Part shown: one piece after another, positions 10,232-20,751 of the stretch
Position numbering within the stretch: the first letter of the stretch is position 1
How the letters are laid out: each line of letters begins with the position of its first letter
Assembly (NCBI GenBank): GCA_012184525.1
Contig: WOFQ01000005.1
Span: 310,001 to 374,000, forward strand
Length of the DNA: 64,000 nucleotides
From: Xenoacremonium recifei
Taxonomy: Eukaryota; Ascomycota; Sordariomycetes; Hypocreales; Nectriaceae
Direction: 5' to 3'
Position numbers and translations under genes: made by a program
Notes under the pieces: model-generated
Seen by the model: the letters and a program-made list of their open reading frames with translations, nothing else
The model's database searches: none
Told to the model about the DNA's origin: nothing

Positions 10232-12302
10232 ATGCCCGAAGACATTACGGAAAAAGACTTGGAGAGCCAACGGGATGTGGCCTCTCAACCACCACAGACG
10301 GGGGGCGACGCCGTTGCCCAGACGGATCAACAGCAACCCGCGACACCTGCACCAGAGTACCTGACCGGCTTTCGACTCGTCAGTCTGATCATCTCAACCA
10401 CAACTGTCGGTTTTCTGCTTATGCTGGATTCTTCGATCGTGTCCACGGCAAGTTCGCATTCAAAATTTGAGCTTAGTGATGTTCATTCTAATCTGGCTAT
10501 AGGCGATCCCTCATTTGACTTCTGAGTTTCACTCACTGTTGGATGTTGGTTGGTATGGCATGGCGTATCAATTGGCCAAGTGAGTAGCAAAATATGAAGA
10601 CATGGGTGACCTTGCCTTTTTTTGATTGTCGCTGACGCTTCTAGTGCATCCTTTCAACCTTTAGCTGGAACTCTCTACACGCACTTAAGCGGAAAGGTAG
10701 TCCCATCACCTACCTCATCTCATTCGAAGCGCAAGACTAATGGATTTGCTGCCAGTGGACTTTCGTAGCTTTCTTTTCTGTTTTCGAACTAGGCTCCCTT
10801 CTGTCGGCTGTTGCGACTTCCTCTAAGATGTTAATTGTCGCAAGAGCAGTGGAGGGGTTGGGAGCCTCGGGTCTTCAGAATGGGATGTTCACTATCATGT
10901 CTAGTTGTGTGCCGATGTCAAAGCGACCTGGTAAGAATGATAAACCAAAGACGCTAACCTCTGCTGATTTGTGTTATAGCTTTGATGGGTATTGGCATGG
11001 GAGGTGAGCGCCTTGGCTACTAATCTCGAACTTGCTGATACGCTGTAGTGTCCCAGGTTGGGCTGGTCTTAGGTCCAGTGATTGGAGGTGTTTTGACCCA
11101 ATATGCCACTTGGCGATGGTGTAAGCCTCATAAATTCTCAATATTAATTGAGACGCAATGCTTATTTGAGTAGGCTTCTACATCAATCTTCCAATTGGGG
11201 GTGCCGCTATTGCACTCTTCATGCTCATCCATGTGCCTCAGAACAGACCCGTCTCATCTGGGCTTCCCGCCCTTCGCATTCTACAGCAGAAATTGGACAT
11301 GGTTGGCTTCATTCTGTTTGCGGGAGCCGCGATTCAACTACTTCTTGCGCTTCAATTCGGCGGTAACCAGTATCGTTGGGACAGTCCGGCAATTATTGGT
11401 CTCTTCTGTGGTGCTGGGTCAACGATTATTATTTTTGTTTATTGGGAGTATCGACGAGGCAAAAACGCAATGATTCCACTGGAGTTGATCAAAAAGCGAC
11501 ACGTGTGGTGTGGCTCATTGGTGATGCTCTTCTCAATCACCACGTCGTTCTGCGGTTCCTACTATCTACCGATTTACTTCCAGGCTGTCAAAGGGGCGTC
11601 TCCCAGTCTGAGCGGTGTTTATCTTTTGCCGTTCATCATTAGCCAGGTAATCTTTGTGGTTGCATCGGGAACCCTTCTTCAAAGAGTCGGCTACTACCTC
11701 CCGTTCAGCGTCTTAGGAGCTGTAGTCGTATCCATCGGAAGTGGATTGATCTCGACATATACTCCGACAACGTCAACTGGGCGATGGATCGGATACCAGA
11801 TCGTTTTAGGAGCAGGTCGTGGTCTGGGAATGCAGATGGTAAGCAGCAGAGAATCAGTGAAAAACTTGTTGAGATGTAATAGTCTCGACTCACTCCTCAA
11901 TAGCCTATTATTGCCGTTCAAGCTCTTCTCCCAAGAGCGCAAGTTGCAATAGGAACGGCATTCGTTATGCTTGGTCATACTTTCGGTGGCGCCATCTCTC
12001 TAACCATTGCCCAAACCATCTTCAGCAACAGCCTTCGGTCAGCTTTACCACGATACGCTCCGGACACAAGTGTCGAGGCTGTGATCACTGCGGGAGCCAC
12101 AGCAGTTCGGAAGGTTGTGTCGTTAAGTCAGCTTGCTGGGGTTCTCAAATCGTACTCATTGGCTGTTAACCATGTGTTCTATTTCACTGCAGCGGCCGGA
12201 GCCTGCAGCTTCTTGTTCTCCTGGGGTCTTGGTTGGAACGATGTGCGGAAGGGCAAGAAAGCACAAGCCCCGAAGACTGAGCCAGAACCGGGCAAGAAGT
12301 AA
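10232..12302 (+). CDS. MFS drug:proton antiporter, DHA2 (14-TM) type
   Basis: Eight exons (10232-10447, 10503-10579, 10645-10696, 10756-10930, 10980-11003, 11049-11120, 11174-11838, 11904-12302) give 559 residues. The first membrane helix ends in [17 protein letters not shown], the motif typical of 14-helix drug exporters. Motif C is in [15 protein letters not shown], followed by [14 protein letters not shown] hydrophilic N-terminus of about 45 residues is rich in Gln and Pro. It is expected in the plasma membrane, exporting toxic compounds or a metabolite. Intron 1 begins with GC (GCAAGT at 10448) instead of GT, and exon 5 is only 24 bases. The upstream Zn2Cys6 gene is a plausible regulator. 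Confidence 0.87.
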
Positions 12303-12755
12303 ACCCACACAGGCTCAAATACACTGAATCACAACGAGTCTGGAGATTATAACTTTCTTGGGCTTGAGTCTTGTTTTGTATCAACTCTGCACCCAAGAGC
12401 AGGAATAATTCCTTGCAGGGATCAAAGCCACCTGCCTGTCTCCCAGGGGTTTGACCTGGCTGGCTTCTTGTATCTTAGAATAGACAGATCAATTTCGCGA
12501 AGTAACTTTCTTCAGTAGGTACGTACCTGTCATAGAAGATTTGTAAGAATATGTTCAGTGATCTTGCTGAGGCAGAGATCAGTCGTCCATGTATCCAATG
12601 AGAATTGCCAACAACAGCTGCCTGGGTCACTGCCTGCTGCAGCCACCTGGCTTATGTCAGCTCCGCCACTTACCTTCTCAACATAAATCCCCTTCACCTT
12701 CAGTAATTCTTTCTGCATTCTCACGGCCTCTTCCCGAGGGACAATCTTATCAGCC
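12303..12755. other. Intergenic region before the BTB gene
   Basis: No gene is firmly supported. The minus strand from 12757 opens a clean 28-codon exon-like frame ending at a GTAAGT donor (about 12674), discussed as a finding. Confidence 0.3.
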
Positions 12756-14024
12756 ATGCCGGGTGGTGCTTCATCCCTGGTTGCCAGCAGTAAGTCTTAC
12801 CCTTTTAGAATCATGGGCGACGCCGAGATTTAACCAATTCGCCACCTTAGCGACCGAGAGTGAGCGCAACCCCTCAATCCATGTCTCGCTGTCGAAGCTG
12901 CTTGGATCTTCTAAATACTCGGATATGACAATTCGCTGTGGTGAGCGAGAGTTTAAAGCGCATCGTGCCATTGTCTGCAGCCAGTCAAGGTTCTTTGACG
13001 TCGCTTTCTCTGGCGGCTTTATGGTGAGTAACTCAATATTTCCAAGGCCGGCCGGAAATAAGTCATAGTGAAGAAGCATAACAAGCTCACCAATCATTGA
13101 TGTTAGGAAGCCACATCGCAGGTTATTAACCTGCCGGAGGACGACCCAAGAGTCCTCGAGCGGTTCCTCCAGTTTCTCTACACGGGGACCTACACTAATG
13201 GTGTAGTATCAACTTGGGGAGAACCTTCCGAGACCGCCCTTATGGAGCCCGAAGAAGTCCTCATGGATCTGGATGTCAACGCGGGAGTTCTTCAGGTTGA
13301 AAAGAACTCTGAACCCGAAACGTCAAACCAAACCGAACGCTCGTCAGCTAGCGATGGCCCGTCAATTACCCACAACACTGCTGTCTTGCCCAATGCTGAA
13401 CCAGACGACGATCCTACGGACACTGATTATGAATCCCCTCCTCCCTTCATGATCTGTGGCAACGGGCTCGACCTCCTGCCTCCGCAGGGGGAGGTTAGAG
13501 AAGAATACGACGAAGGAGACTACAACGAATTTGATGATCCTGAGTCCTACGTTCGTTCCCAAACAGACGGGACTTCTGTGCGAAGGGGACTTGATGGACT
13601 TGAAACTGTGCCAACACTCACCGACACCCTGCTATCTGGAATCGCCATGGAAGAATCTGATCGAAGGACTGCAGTGCGAAGGTTGGCAGATATACGCAAT
13701 GATCTCCTCCTACCGCTCCGGCTGTACGTTATGGCCGACAAGTACGATGTGCCAGCGCTTAGGCTCCTGGCCCGAAACCGCTTCTACCGCGCCCTCGAGT
13801 TCTCCTGGGAGAACGCAGACAGTTTTCCTGAAGTTGTTGACGAGCTGTATGGCTCTACCTTTGATGCCGATTCTTCCATGCGCGATATAGTTTGTCGCCT
13901 TGTCGGTAATAGAGTCGTCGATGATGAAGTTAGGGAGAAACTTCGGCCGGTCATGGAGAAACATGGGGACTTTGCCTTTGGTGTGATGGAGCATATGATC
14001 GCTAAGCAAAGAGAGAAATGGTGA
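12756..14024 (+). CDS. BTB/POZ domain protein
   Basis: Exons 12756-12789, 12851-13023 and 13107-14024 give 374 residues. The BTB fold spans about residues 25-100: KYSDMTIRCGEREFKAHRAI, then CSQSRFFDVAFSGGFMEA across intron 2, then INLPEDDPRVLERFLQFLYT. A long acidic, Ser/Pro-rich insert (about residues 115-235) separates it from a C-terminal helical part (ADKYDVPALRLLARNRF) that is usual in fungal BTB proteins. These often act as substrate adaptors for CUL3 ubiquitin ligases or as nuclear scaffolds; no MATH or Kelch region is seen. The start was chosen because ATG at 12756 plus a 34-base exon joins in frame through a GTAAGT donor and a TTAAC branch site. Starting further upstream gives no family-like sequence. 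Confidence 0.8.
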
Positions 14025-15177
14025 GGATATGCGACGAGAGACTTGGGTGATATAATTGGCATGTGGGTTAACCAAGGAAGACTGGCAAAGAGTCTCACAT
14101 TATGTAGCTTCTTCAATCTAGATAGCAGACAAGAATCAACATCTCTAAATACAAGCACGCGCAATTCGAACAGGCTTCCTCGTAGTGTTCCCCCAAGACT
14201 CCTGGCATCCTTGTGAAGGCGCTTAGACCGGCTCGCTTCAGGAGAGTCGACCATGCCTCGTCACCCCAGTTCGTATTCCTACCAATCGCATCCCGGACCA
14301 TCAAACCATCCTTGCTCACAGCCCTACGCCATGACACAGGACCCCAGTCGAGCGAATTTGAAGTTGTATAGTGGATCTGAGGCTGATAATCTGGAGCGAA
14401 GATTTTGACTTGGCTCGGGGTTACGGATTATTCTCCCAAAGACCGAAAATGCCCCGTTGGGCTCACTCAGGGAAGTCAGTTCCAGCAGGTTAACACAAGA
14501 CCGAGATTATCTCGCTGCGGTGTGAATAAGTCCCTACACCCTCGATTATTTTCACCGCAATCGGCAAGGACAACGTTTACCCTTCAGGCTGCAGTTTACA
14601 TTAAATGTATCCGACGCGTAAAAGTGTGAGAACGCTATTCGTCCTCAATTTCCCCTTGACTTAATTTCCGGAATTAAAGGATCGCCAGAAAGGGAAGCTG
14701 AAAACGCATCCTCAGGCTAATTTTACTTGTCGAGGCTTTTGCTTCGGCGAGGTGATTTGGCCCCCAACTCCTTCGCCCGGCCAGTATGGGACCCATATCT
14801 CGACGAGAGCGGATTGAAGGGGTCGAGAACAACAAAGGCAACCATTTCACGGTTGATTCTAAGGGGATTCGCTAAGAGTTTCGTTATCTACGGTATCTGA
14901 ACACCTATTTGCGTTCAACCTGGATCATAGTAGATCAAGGTATTGCTACCGATTTCTCGATGCATTATGAACGGTCAACAAATATGAAGGAGACCATAAC
15001 TCCCTAAAATCCTCAGGAGGCCATATTTGGCTGGTTTGTGTCGGGCCAGGATCACCCCTTCTTAGCCCCCAGACCAGGCCTCCTCCACTATGGTATGAGG
15101 CTGAACCCCAGGATCCCCTCGCCTTCGAAAACGGTGAGTTGGCATAAATGACAGGGTACATTACGTACTAAATGTTG
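14025..15177. other. Gene-poor spacer
   Basis: About 1.15 kb with no credible coding exon on either strand; frames are short and lack family resemblance. Confidence 0.35.
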
Positions 15178-15486
15178 TCACTTCGCTATTGGCCGTACCG
15201 GCGCATGATCCGCCTCCTGCGAGATAACCTCGTTGCCAGTGTCTTCGGGATGTAGTCCTTTCTTGGACATGTCCCAGGTAGGGGCACTTTTGGAAGCGCA
15301 CGATCTTTGCCAATTACTCGAACTCGAAAATAGGTCGCAAGATTGAGTCGTCTTGATCCTTTCTTCAGGCGTCTTTGCACATTGTTCCTCTACGTTTGCG
15401 GGGACATTTGATGAAGCTGGCAGTATTGCAAGAAGCAATTGTCTCTTTTCATCAATCAAAACACGGTCACTACCATTAGGTGCCAT
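15178..15486 (-). CDS. Possible small protein, Myb-like N-terminus
   Basis: An uninterrupted frame of 102 residues starting at 15486. The first 40 residues (DEKRQLLLAILPASSNVPAN) recall the short fungal proteins with a degenerate Myb/SANT helix that open with DEKRQLLLAIL-type sequence. The remainder is Ser/Lys-rich and does not look like that family, so this may be a truncated or decayed copy. No intron is needed. Confidence 0.25.
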   Translation of the reverse strand: MAPNGSDRVLIDEKRQLLLAILPASSNVPANVEEQCAKTPEERIKTTQSCDLFSSSSNWQRSCASKSAPTWDMSKKGLHPEDTGNEVISQEADHAPVRPIAK

Positions 15487-15615
15487 CCTTAACACTCATC
15501 ATGTATGCACACAATAATCCATTGAACATTCCACGTTTGGAGTTGGTGAGCAATTTTCGCAACTCAGCGCTTGTTATTAGAGCTGTTAAACACTAATTTT
15601 GGCCCCCAAGCCATC

Positions 15616-17602
15616 CTAATTAGTCAAATAATATGGCCCAAACGCTCTACTCGTATCTTCCGTCGAATTTCTTGTTGATGCTCTGCTGACCGGCAGTTCG
15701 TAAACTGATGCTTTTGGTGTCCCATCTAACTGATAAATCTGGCTCTCCTCGCTTAGCTCTCCATGAGTCTTGCCCAGAATTTCAAGTACTTTATCCGTAT
15801 CCATTGCTTCTCCTGACAACTCAGGCGTTATAGATGTAAGGTTTGAAGGCCCAATTTCTGTCAATGCGGTTTCTGTTGGCTCTGGTGCAGGCGAATTCGT
15901 AGTCTTGCGCTTCCGAAGCACTAACAGGACAACTACACCCACAAGAGAAAATAAAGCCGCAATGCCAATAACAATTCCGGCTATGACACCGCCATTTGAA
16001 TTGTGATGAGCGTCAGGCTCTGTAGATGCTGTTGTGATGCCAGGTGAGGAGGATGTGGTAGATTCCGACCCTGTGTCGTTGTCCGAGCTGGCATCCTTTG
16101 ACAATATCGGTACGATGTTTTCAGTAGCACCTTCGTTCCAGGCGCATTGCGAAACGTTGAACCGCCCGTGTTCGTAATCAGCCGTAAGGTATCTAGAGTT
16201 GATTTCAGCGGTGGGAACTCGCCAGTCAGGGATGGTAAACACTGAGACTTACGCTTCCTGTAAGAATGTTCGCCCCAAGGTATACTGCGATTCATTTGCC
16301 GCTCGCTTGAGAGGAAAGTAACGCGTCGAATTTTCAACAAGCGGGGATTCAGCAGTCAGATCAAACGCTTCATATGGGAGAACTATGGTCACAGTGCTAC
16401 CTCCGTCAAGGATATCGGAGAGATAGAAAGAGACCTGAGCGTTGGATGCTTCAAGAAGAGCGTGTTGAGACTCGTTGACCAGATATAATCCCGACGGTTC
16501 GTCAAGAATAAGCCCAAACGCATCTTCGAAAGCATCGCACACGACCGAGGGTAGCCAAAGAAAAGGATCGGTAGAGTCGATGAAAATGTTGATGGGATCT
16601 TTCAGCAAAGACTTTTCAGTTGAGCCGCTGTAGGAAATCGATTGTAGAGCAACAACGAGATCGCGGGTAACATCATCGGCCATCGTAAAGGATACGGCGT
16701 TTGAAATGAATCTCGAGGTATCATACCCCGAGAAGATCAGCTGCCCGTAGACTTTCTTTAATCCTTAAGCCACTGTTAGGGTTGAAATTCTTGTTCTTGG
16801 GAGACATCTCGTACGGTATATTGCGCCTGCAGTGTAGCTCCAGCTGAGACTCGGTATCATATTTGCAGATTTGAGCGACGTCAAGTAGGATGAAGACGAC
16901 GAATTTCCAAGCGTGGTAAAGTTGACAGGTTGGGTGCTCAACCCGAAGATCCCCCTAACAGGCGCCATCTGTCAGTGGACAAAAGAAGTTGCGAAAGTTG
17001 ACAGTTCAGAGTCTTACAGGTAAAACGGCGATGCTGTGGCAATGCATCCGATAGTCTGATTCTCCAAGGTTGGGCCGTTATCGCCTGCGACGAGCCCTAT
17101 GCCAAGCGTATCCAGGCCAAACTCTGCTCGTTGGACATAGTCAAGATTTGCCTCGAAGCCCACAGTACCATCGTTGATTTCGAAGACACCTACGTCTTGC
17201 CAAGTTGAAGAAGCGTTGGGAGTGAACATCATTCCTCGAGACGACGCGCAGTCGCTGGGTACAGTTGAGAAGACTTCAGTCGAGCATCCATATTCAGACA
17301 GGACAACGAGAGTCTCTGGGGAGGCTGTCGATATCAGGACTCGGACGTGCTGCTCCTCTGTGCCGACGCGGAGATCGAAGGTACTCCATGGCCCATCGTT
17401 CCCTTCGCTATACCGATGTGAGAGGGTGATCAAAGGATCAAACGAGCGCTGGAAATCAAATCCGCCGAGAAGGGGAAGCACAAACATACAAGTACTCGCT
17501 CGGCGGTATCACCACCGGGCCAGGGCTCGCGCCTAAAATGACTCGGGACCAAAACCACAGCGACAGCTGCCAAACGATGGTGAGTTTTAAACGCGTACGC
17601 AT
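15616..17602 (-). CDS. Aspartic-protease-like type I membrane protein
   Basis: Five exons, 5' to 3' on the minus strand: 17602-17490, 17407-17018, 16954-16815, 16763-16253, 16192-15616. The protein has 576 residues. A signal peptide (hydrophobic core IVWQLSLWFWSRVILGA) is followed by PPSEYFEGNDGPWSTFDLRV, the opening of fungal A1-like surface proteins. The first active-site block reads VLISTASPETLVVL, so the aspartate of the normal DTGS motif is absent. The second block keeps it (FIDSTDPFLWLP). After the lobe come a Ser/Thr-rich stalk, one transmembrane helix (GVIAGIVIGIAALFSLVGVV) with a basic stop-transfer RKRK, and a cytosolic tail of about 115 residues. The likely location is the plasma membrane with the lobe outside. 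It is divergent from a Ser/Thr-rich surface protein gene. Confidence 0.85.
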
Positions 17603-18056
17603 CTTGATGACTGCGAAGGTTTCGAGAGAAGTCCAGATCGCGACAGTGAAGGAGAAGGGCGGCGCCCAGTGCGTGGCCCTTCAGGAGGACCCAGGGTTAA
17701 AGAAGAGCGGTAAAAGCTGGAGAAATTAGCCCGCATTTCTCCTTCTTGACCCCCTGCTTTTTCGTTTGAAGCTATCCTTATTGCTACGTAGTATCAACAC
17801 GAAGATGCTGGTTTGGGGGCGGTTTTGAGGGGGGAAGGATCTGAACCCACCCCGATGCCGGGGAAGGGTTGTTTAAAATTAAGCGGCTCTTATGGCAAGT
17901 CACACTTGTTTGCACAGTCACCAATAATTCATTTCGCCGGCTCATTTAACCAGAGGACTTGAGGTGCACTCTTTCTCTTCTTCTTTACTCCTCACAACGC
18001 AAAGTCTTTCATTCTTGTTCTCCTGCGTTTTGATTCCATTCGTTTTTGATTCTATA
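17603..18056. other. Shared divergent promoter region
   Basis: 454 bases between the starts of two surface-protein genes read in opposite directions. It contains a G-rich stretch (17814-17838) and CCCC/GGGG blocks near 17850-17865 that could be stress-element-like sites. No coding segment. Confidence 0.4.
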
Positions 18057-19853
18057 ATGTGGGCATTCGCTGGACTGCTTCTTTTGGGCACAAGAGCCTA
18101 TGGCTCTGGTAAGTTGAGAGCGAAATGCATTCTGCGTTATTGTTCTGCCCAATACTAATGTGTGGAAGCCATTCCGATCGCAACGGCGGCCTCGAACTTT
18201 TCTACGAGTCCACCCTCAACTATAACCTCTCCGCCGACATTAGTGTCTGGGTCTATGGCAGTTCCGATCAACACATGCTCTTTCTACAATTCGACGAATA
18301 GCGAGTATCAATGGAACGACCCTTGGTGCAGCGTGTAAGGTTTCGAAGACTAGACAGATCAGATTGATTCTAACTCGCTACAGTGAAGCTGGCACAGTCG
18401 AGTTGGTTTACTGGCCTACGAACGACAATTACACGCGACCTTCCACCATGTTCAGCTCCGAGTTGGATTACACTTTGTAAGTATGACCCGAGATGAAGGA
18501 GGGGTTGAGCCCTCAAGAACATCAGAGTTGACTCTTGACAGCACTTCTCCCTCCGTTTATATGGTCATCAATACGGTCTTCGGCTGGAACCCTTGTGGAC
18601 CACTTGGGCCTACAACCTCCAATGCCGTCTTCGCATTTGATCTCACCGAGGTCTCAACCTTAGTTCCATACTCCGAAGAAACAGCGACAACCCGCCGAAG
18701 CACCAGACAACTTTATCTCAGTGACCTCGAAGAGAATTGCCAGCAGACAACTTGGGATCTCGCCACTTTGACAACTGCCACTCACCCGTTGAAGAACGAC
18801 GCCAACAGATGCAATCCCAGCTTAGTAATTCCCATCGCTATAAAGAGATGGGGATATCCATATTGGAAGCATTGCGGTAATGTGGGAAACAAGTTTGGGC
18901 TCTTCGATCCGCCGTATGCCATCCCGACTGTAGATGGGCTGCTTGCTCCTTCTCCTGTGATAACTACAGCGGATAGTGGTCAGACCTCCTCGATTCTAGA
19001 GCAGACCACAGCTCCAACGGTACCATCGGTTCATGAGACGTCTTCCTCTTCCTTTGTTGCCCCAGAAGACCCTACCTCAGCAGAAACCTTGCCAGAGACT
19101 ACACCGGCGGTATTTTCAACTGCTGTCAGTCAGCCGTCCGACCCCATCGCTTCCCAGCCCTCCGGGGAGAGCACTCCTTCTGATGGTCAAACTAGCGTCA
19201 GCTCGACTTTGAATACCATTCCCTCCCAACCTTCTGGTGACGGGGTCTCTTCAAACGACCAGACTAGTGTTCCCCAATCTGAGTCGGGCGAAGGTGTTGC
19301 AACACAGGCATTAGGAGATCCCACGACTGCCTCAGCCGCCTCAGCCGCCTCGGTTCCTGCCAGTCCTGTCAGCTCAGACAATGACAACAATGACGGTGGC
19401 GACCAGGGTAGTGAAGGCAGTGACAGCAACGGGGACAGCCCCTCGCCTACGGCGCCGGACGAGATACAATTTTTTGGTGCTTCAGTAGGCCCTGTTTCAA
19501 CTGTTGCCAAGCAGATTGTAAGCCTGGGTTCTGCCGGACTAGAAGTCATCAATGACGGTTCCGATGGCACCTCGACATACATTGTACCAGCATTCGGCGC
19601 GACAGTCACTGGAACGAACATTGCGCCTGCTTCGGTCGCTGTATATCAGGGACATACCTTGACATATGGCGGCTCGGCAGTCACTGTGACATCTGCTGTC
19701 GTTCACTTGCGCACCGGAACAAGCGCACCCTCGGAGTCAGCGACATCTGTGCCTGTGGTCACGGGTTCATCATCAACCATTCGAGCGGCCGGTGCCATGT
19801 ATACACTGTTGGTAGTAGCCGCTTCGATGTTCCTGGGTGCCATTTTCCTATAG
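18057..19853 (+). CDS. Secreted Ser/Thr-rich cell-surface protein, GPI-anchor candidate
   Basis: Exons 18057-18108, 18169-18334, 18384-18476 and 18542-19853 give 540 residues. A short signal peptide (MWAFAGLLLLGTRAYGS) leads into a cysteine-containing ectodomain with CSFYNSTNSEYQWNDPWCSV, then GWNPCGP. From about residue 225 the chain is a long low-complexity Ser/Thr/Pro region with repeated SQPSGE/SQPSGD units, expected to be heavily O-glycosylated. It ends in a hydrophobic tail (YTLLVVAASMFLGAIFL) with no charged residues after it, which fits GPI-anchor addition. The role is probably structural or sensory at the wall; no enzyme domain is seen. It shares a promoter region with the aspartic-protease-like gene to the left. 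Confidence 0.78.
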
Positions 19854-20751
19854 TGAGAGAAGGAGTAGTAGGATCAGTAAATATCATAAGGGGTGGACGA
19901 GCAATGTGGTCCCTTAATATACAACTATTTGTGATCCTTAAATTGTCGCTGGCTTTGCGAGTGTGCTTAAAGTCTCAATAGATTCTTCACTATTCAGTAG
20001 AGAAGCTCCTTAAGCCAACTCTTCAATATATCGGAGAATAGGAATGATTGTCGGATCCCCGCAAACGTGCAGAGCACAGAGCAGAGAAGGCGGCTTTCCG
20101 AAGCACAAAATATCTGAGAACTTTTCTACAATATCACAATATATACTGAACGAACTCTAAACATTCTAACCCGGGATTGCAAGCAGAGTGCTGGCTAGTC
20201 AGGAGGAGATGTTTAATAGTCAAGCTCTTCCATAAACAACCCAGAAGAACAGAAGGGATCAAAGTTAGGATGAGCCTGCCATTAGTGCCTTCGTAAAACC
20301 TTATTCACAGACGACTAGGAAGATGGGTTAAAATTATCTTGATTGATGAGGCAGTACGAAATAATAGACTCTTTGAAGCATAGTCGAATACTTGGAATAA
20401 AAAGATTACACAGTTTTCATCAAGGAGATCGTCGGAAAACAAAAGACCTTCTCATTCTTTGCTGAAGTCCACCCTGTTTAATTAGGGTAGGTGTAATCGG
20501 ATGCATCTGGAATTTCAGAATAACGTAGAGTTGAAAGTACCGTGAATTTCGGCTTTATTCCGCTTGCCTCGTATTCCTGTTCGTGACTTTTGGTTGCCTA
20601 GCTTGCTTTGATCTTTAACAAGCACGAATGTGGGCGAGGCGCAGTTAGTGTGGGCCAACACGAGAACTTTGCCAGTCGATTCCAGGTTAAAAGGTGCATT
20701 CCCCTCCTAGTGATGATCATAGCTCATCTCTTGTCCATTCACGCTTCAATC
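19854..20751. other. AT-rich intergenic region
   Basis: About 900 bases, AT-richer than the flanking genes. No supported coding exon. Confidence 0.35.

Noticed and set aside
12589..12850. Reading the BTB gene straight from an upstream ATG at 12589
   Set aside because: This adds an unconserved Leu/Pro/Gln-rich stretch and ignores a consensus intron at 12790-12850 that gives a compact start at 12756.
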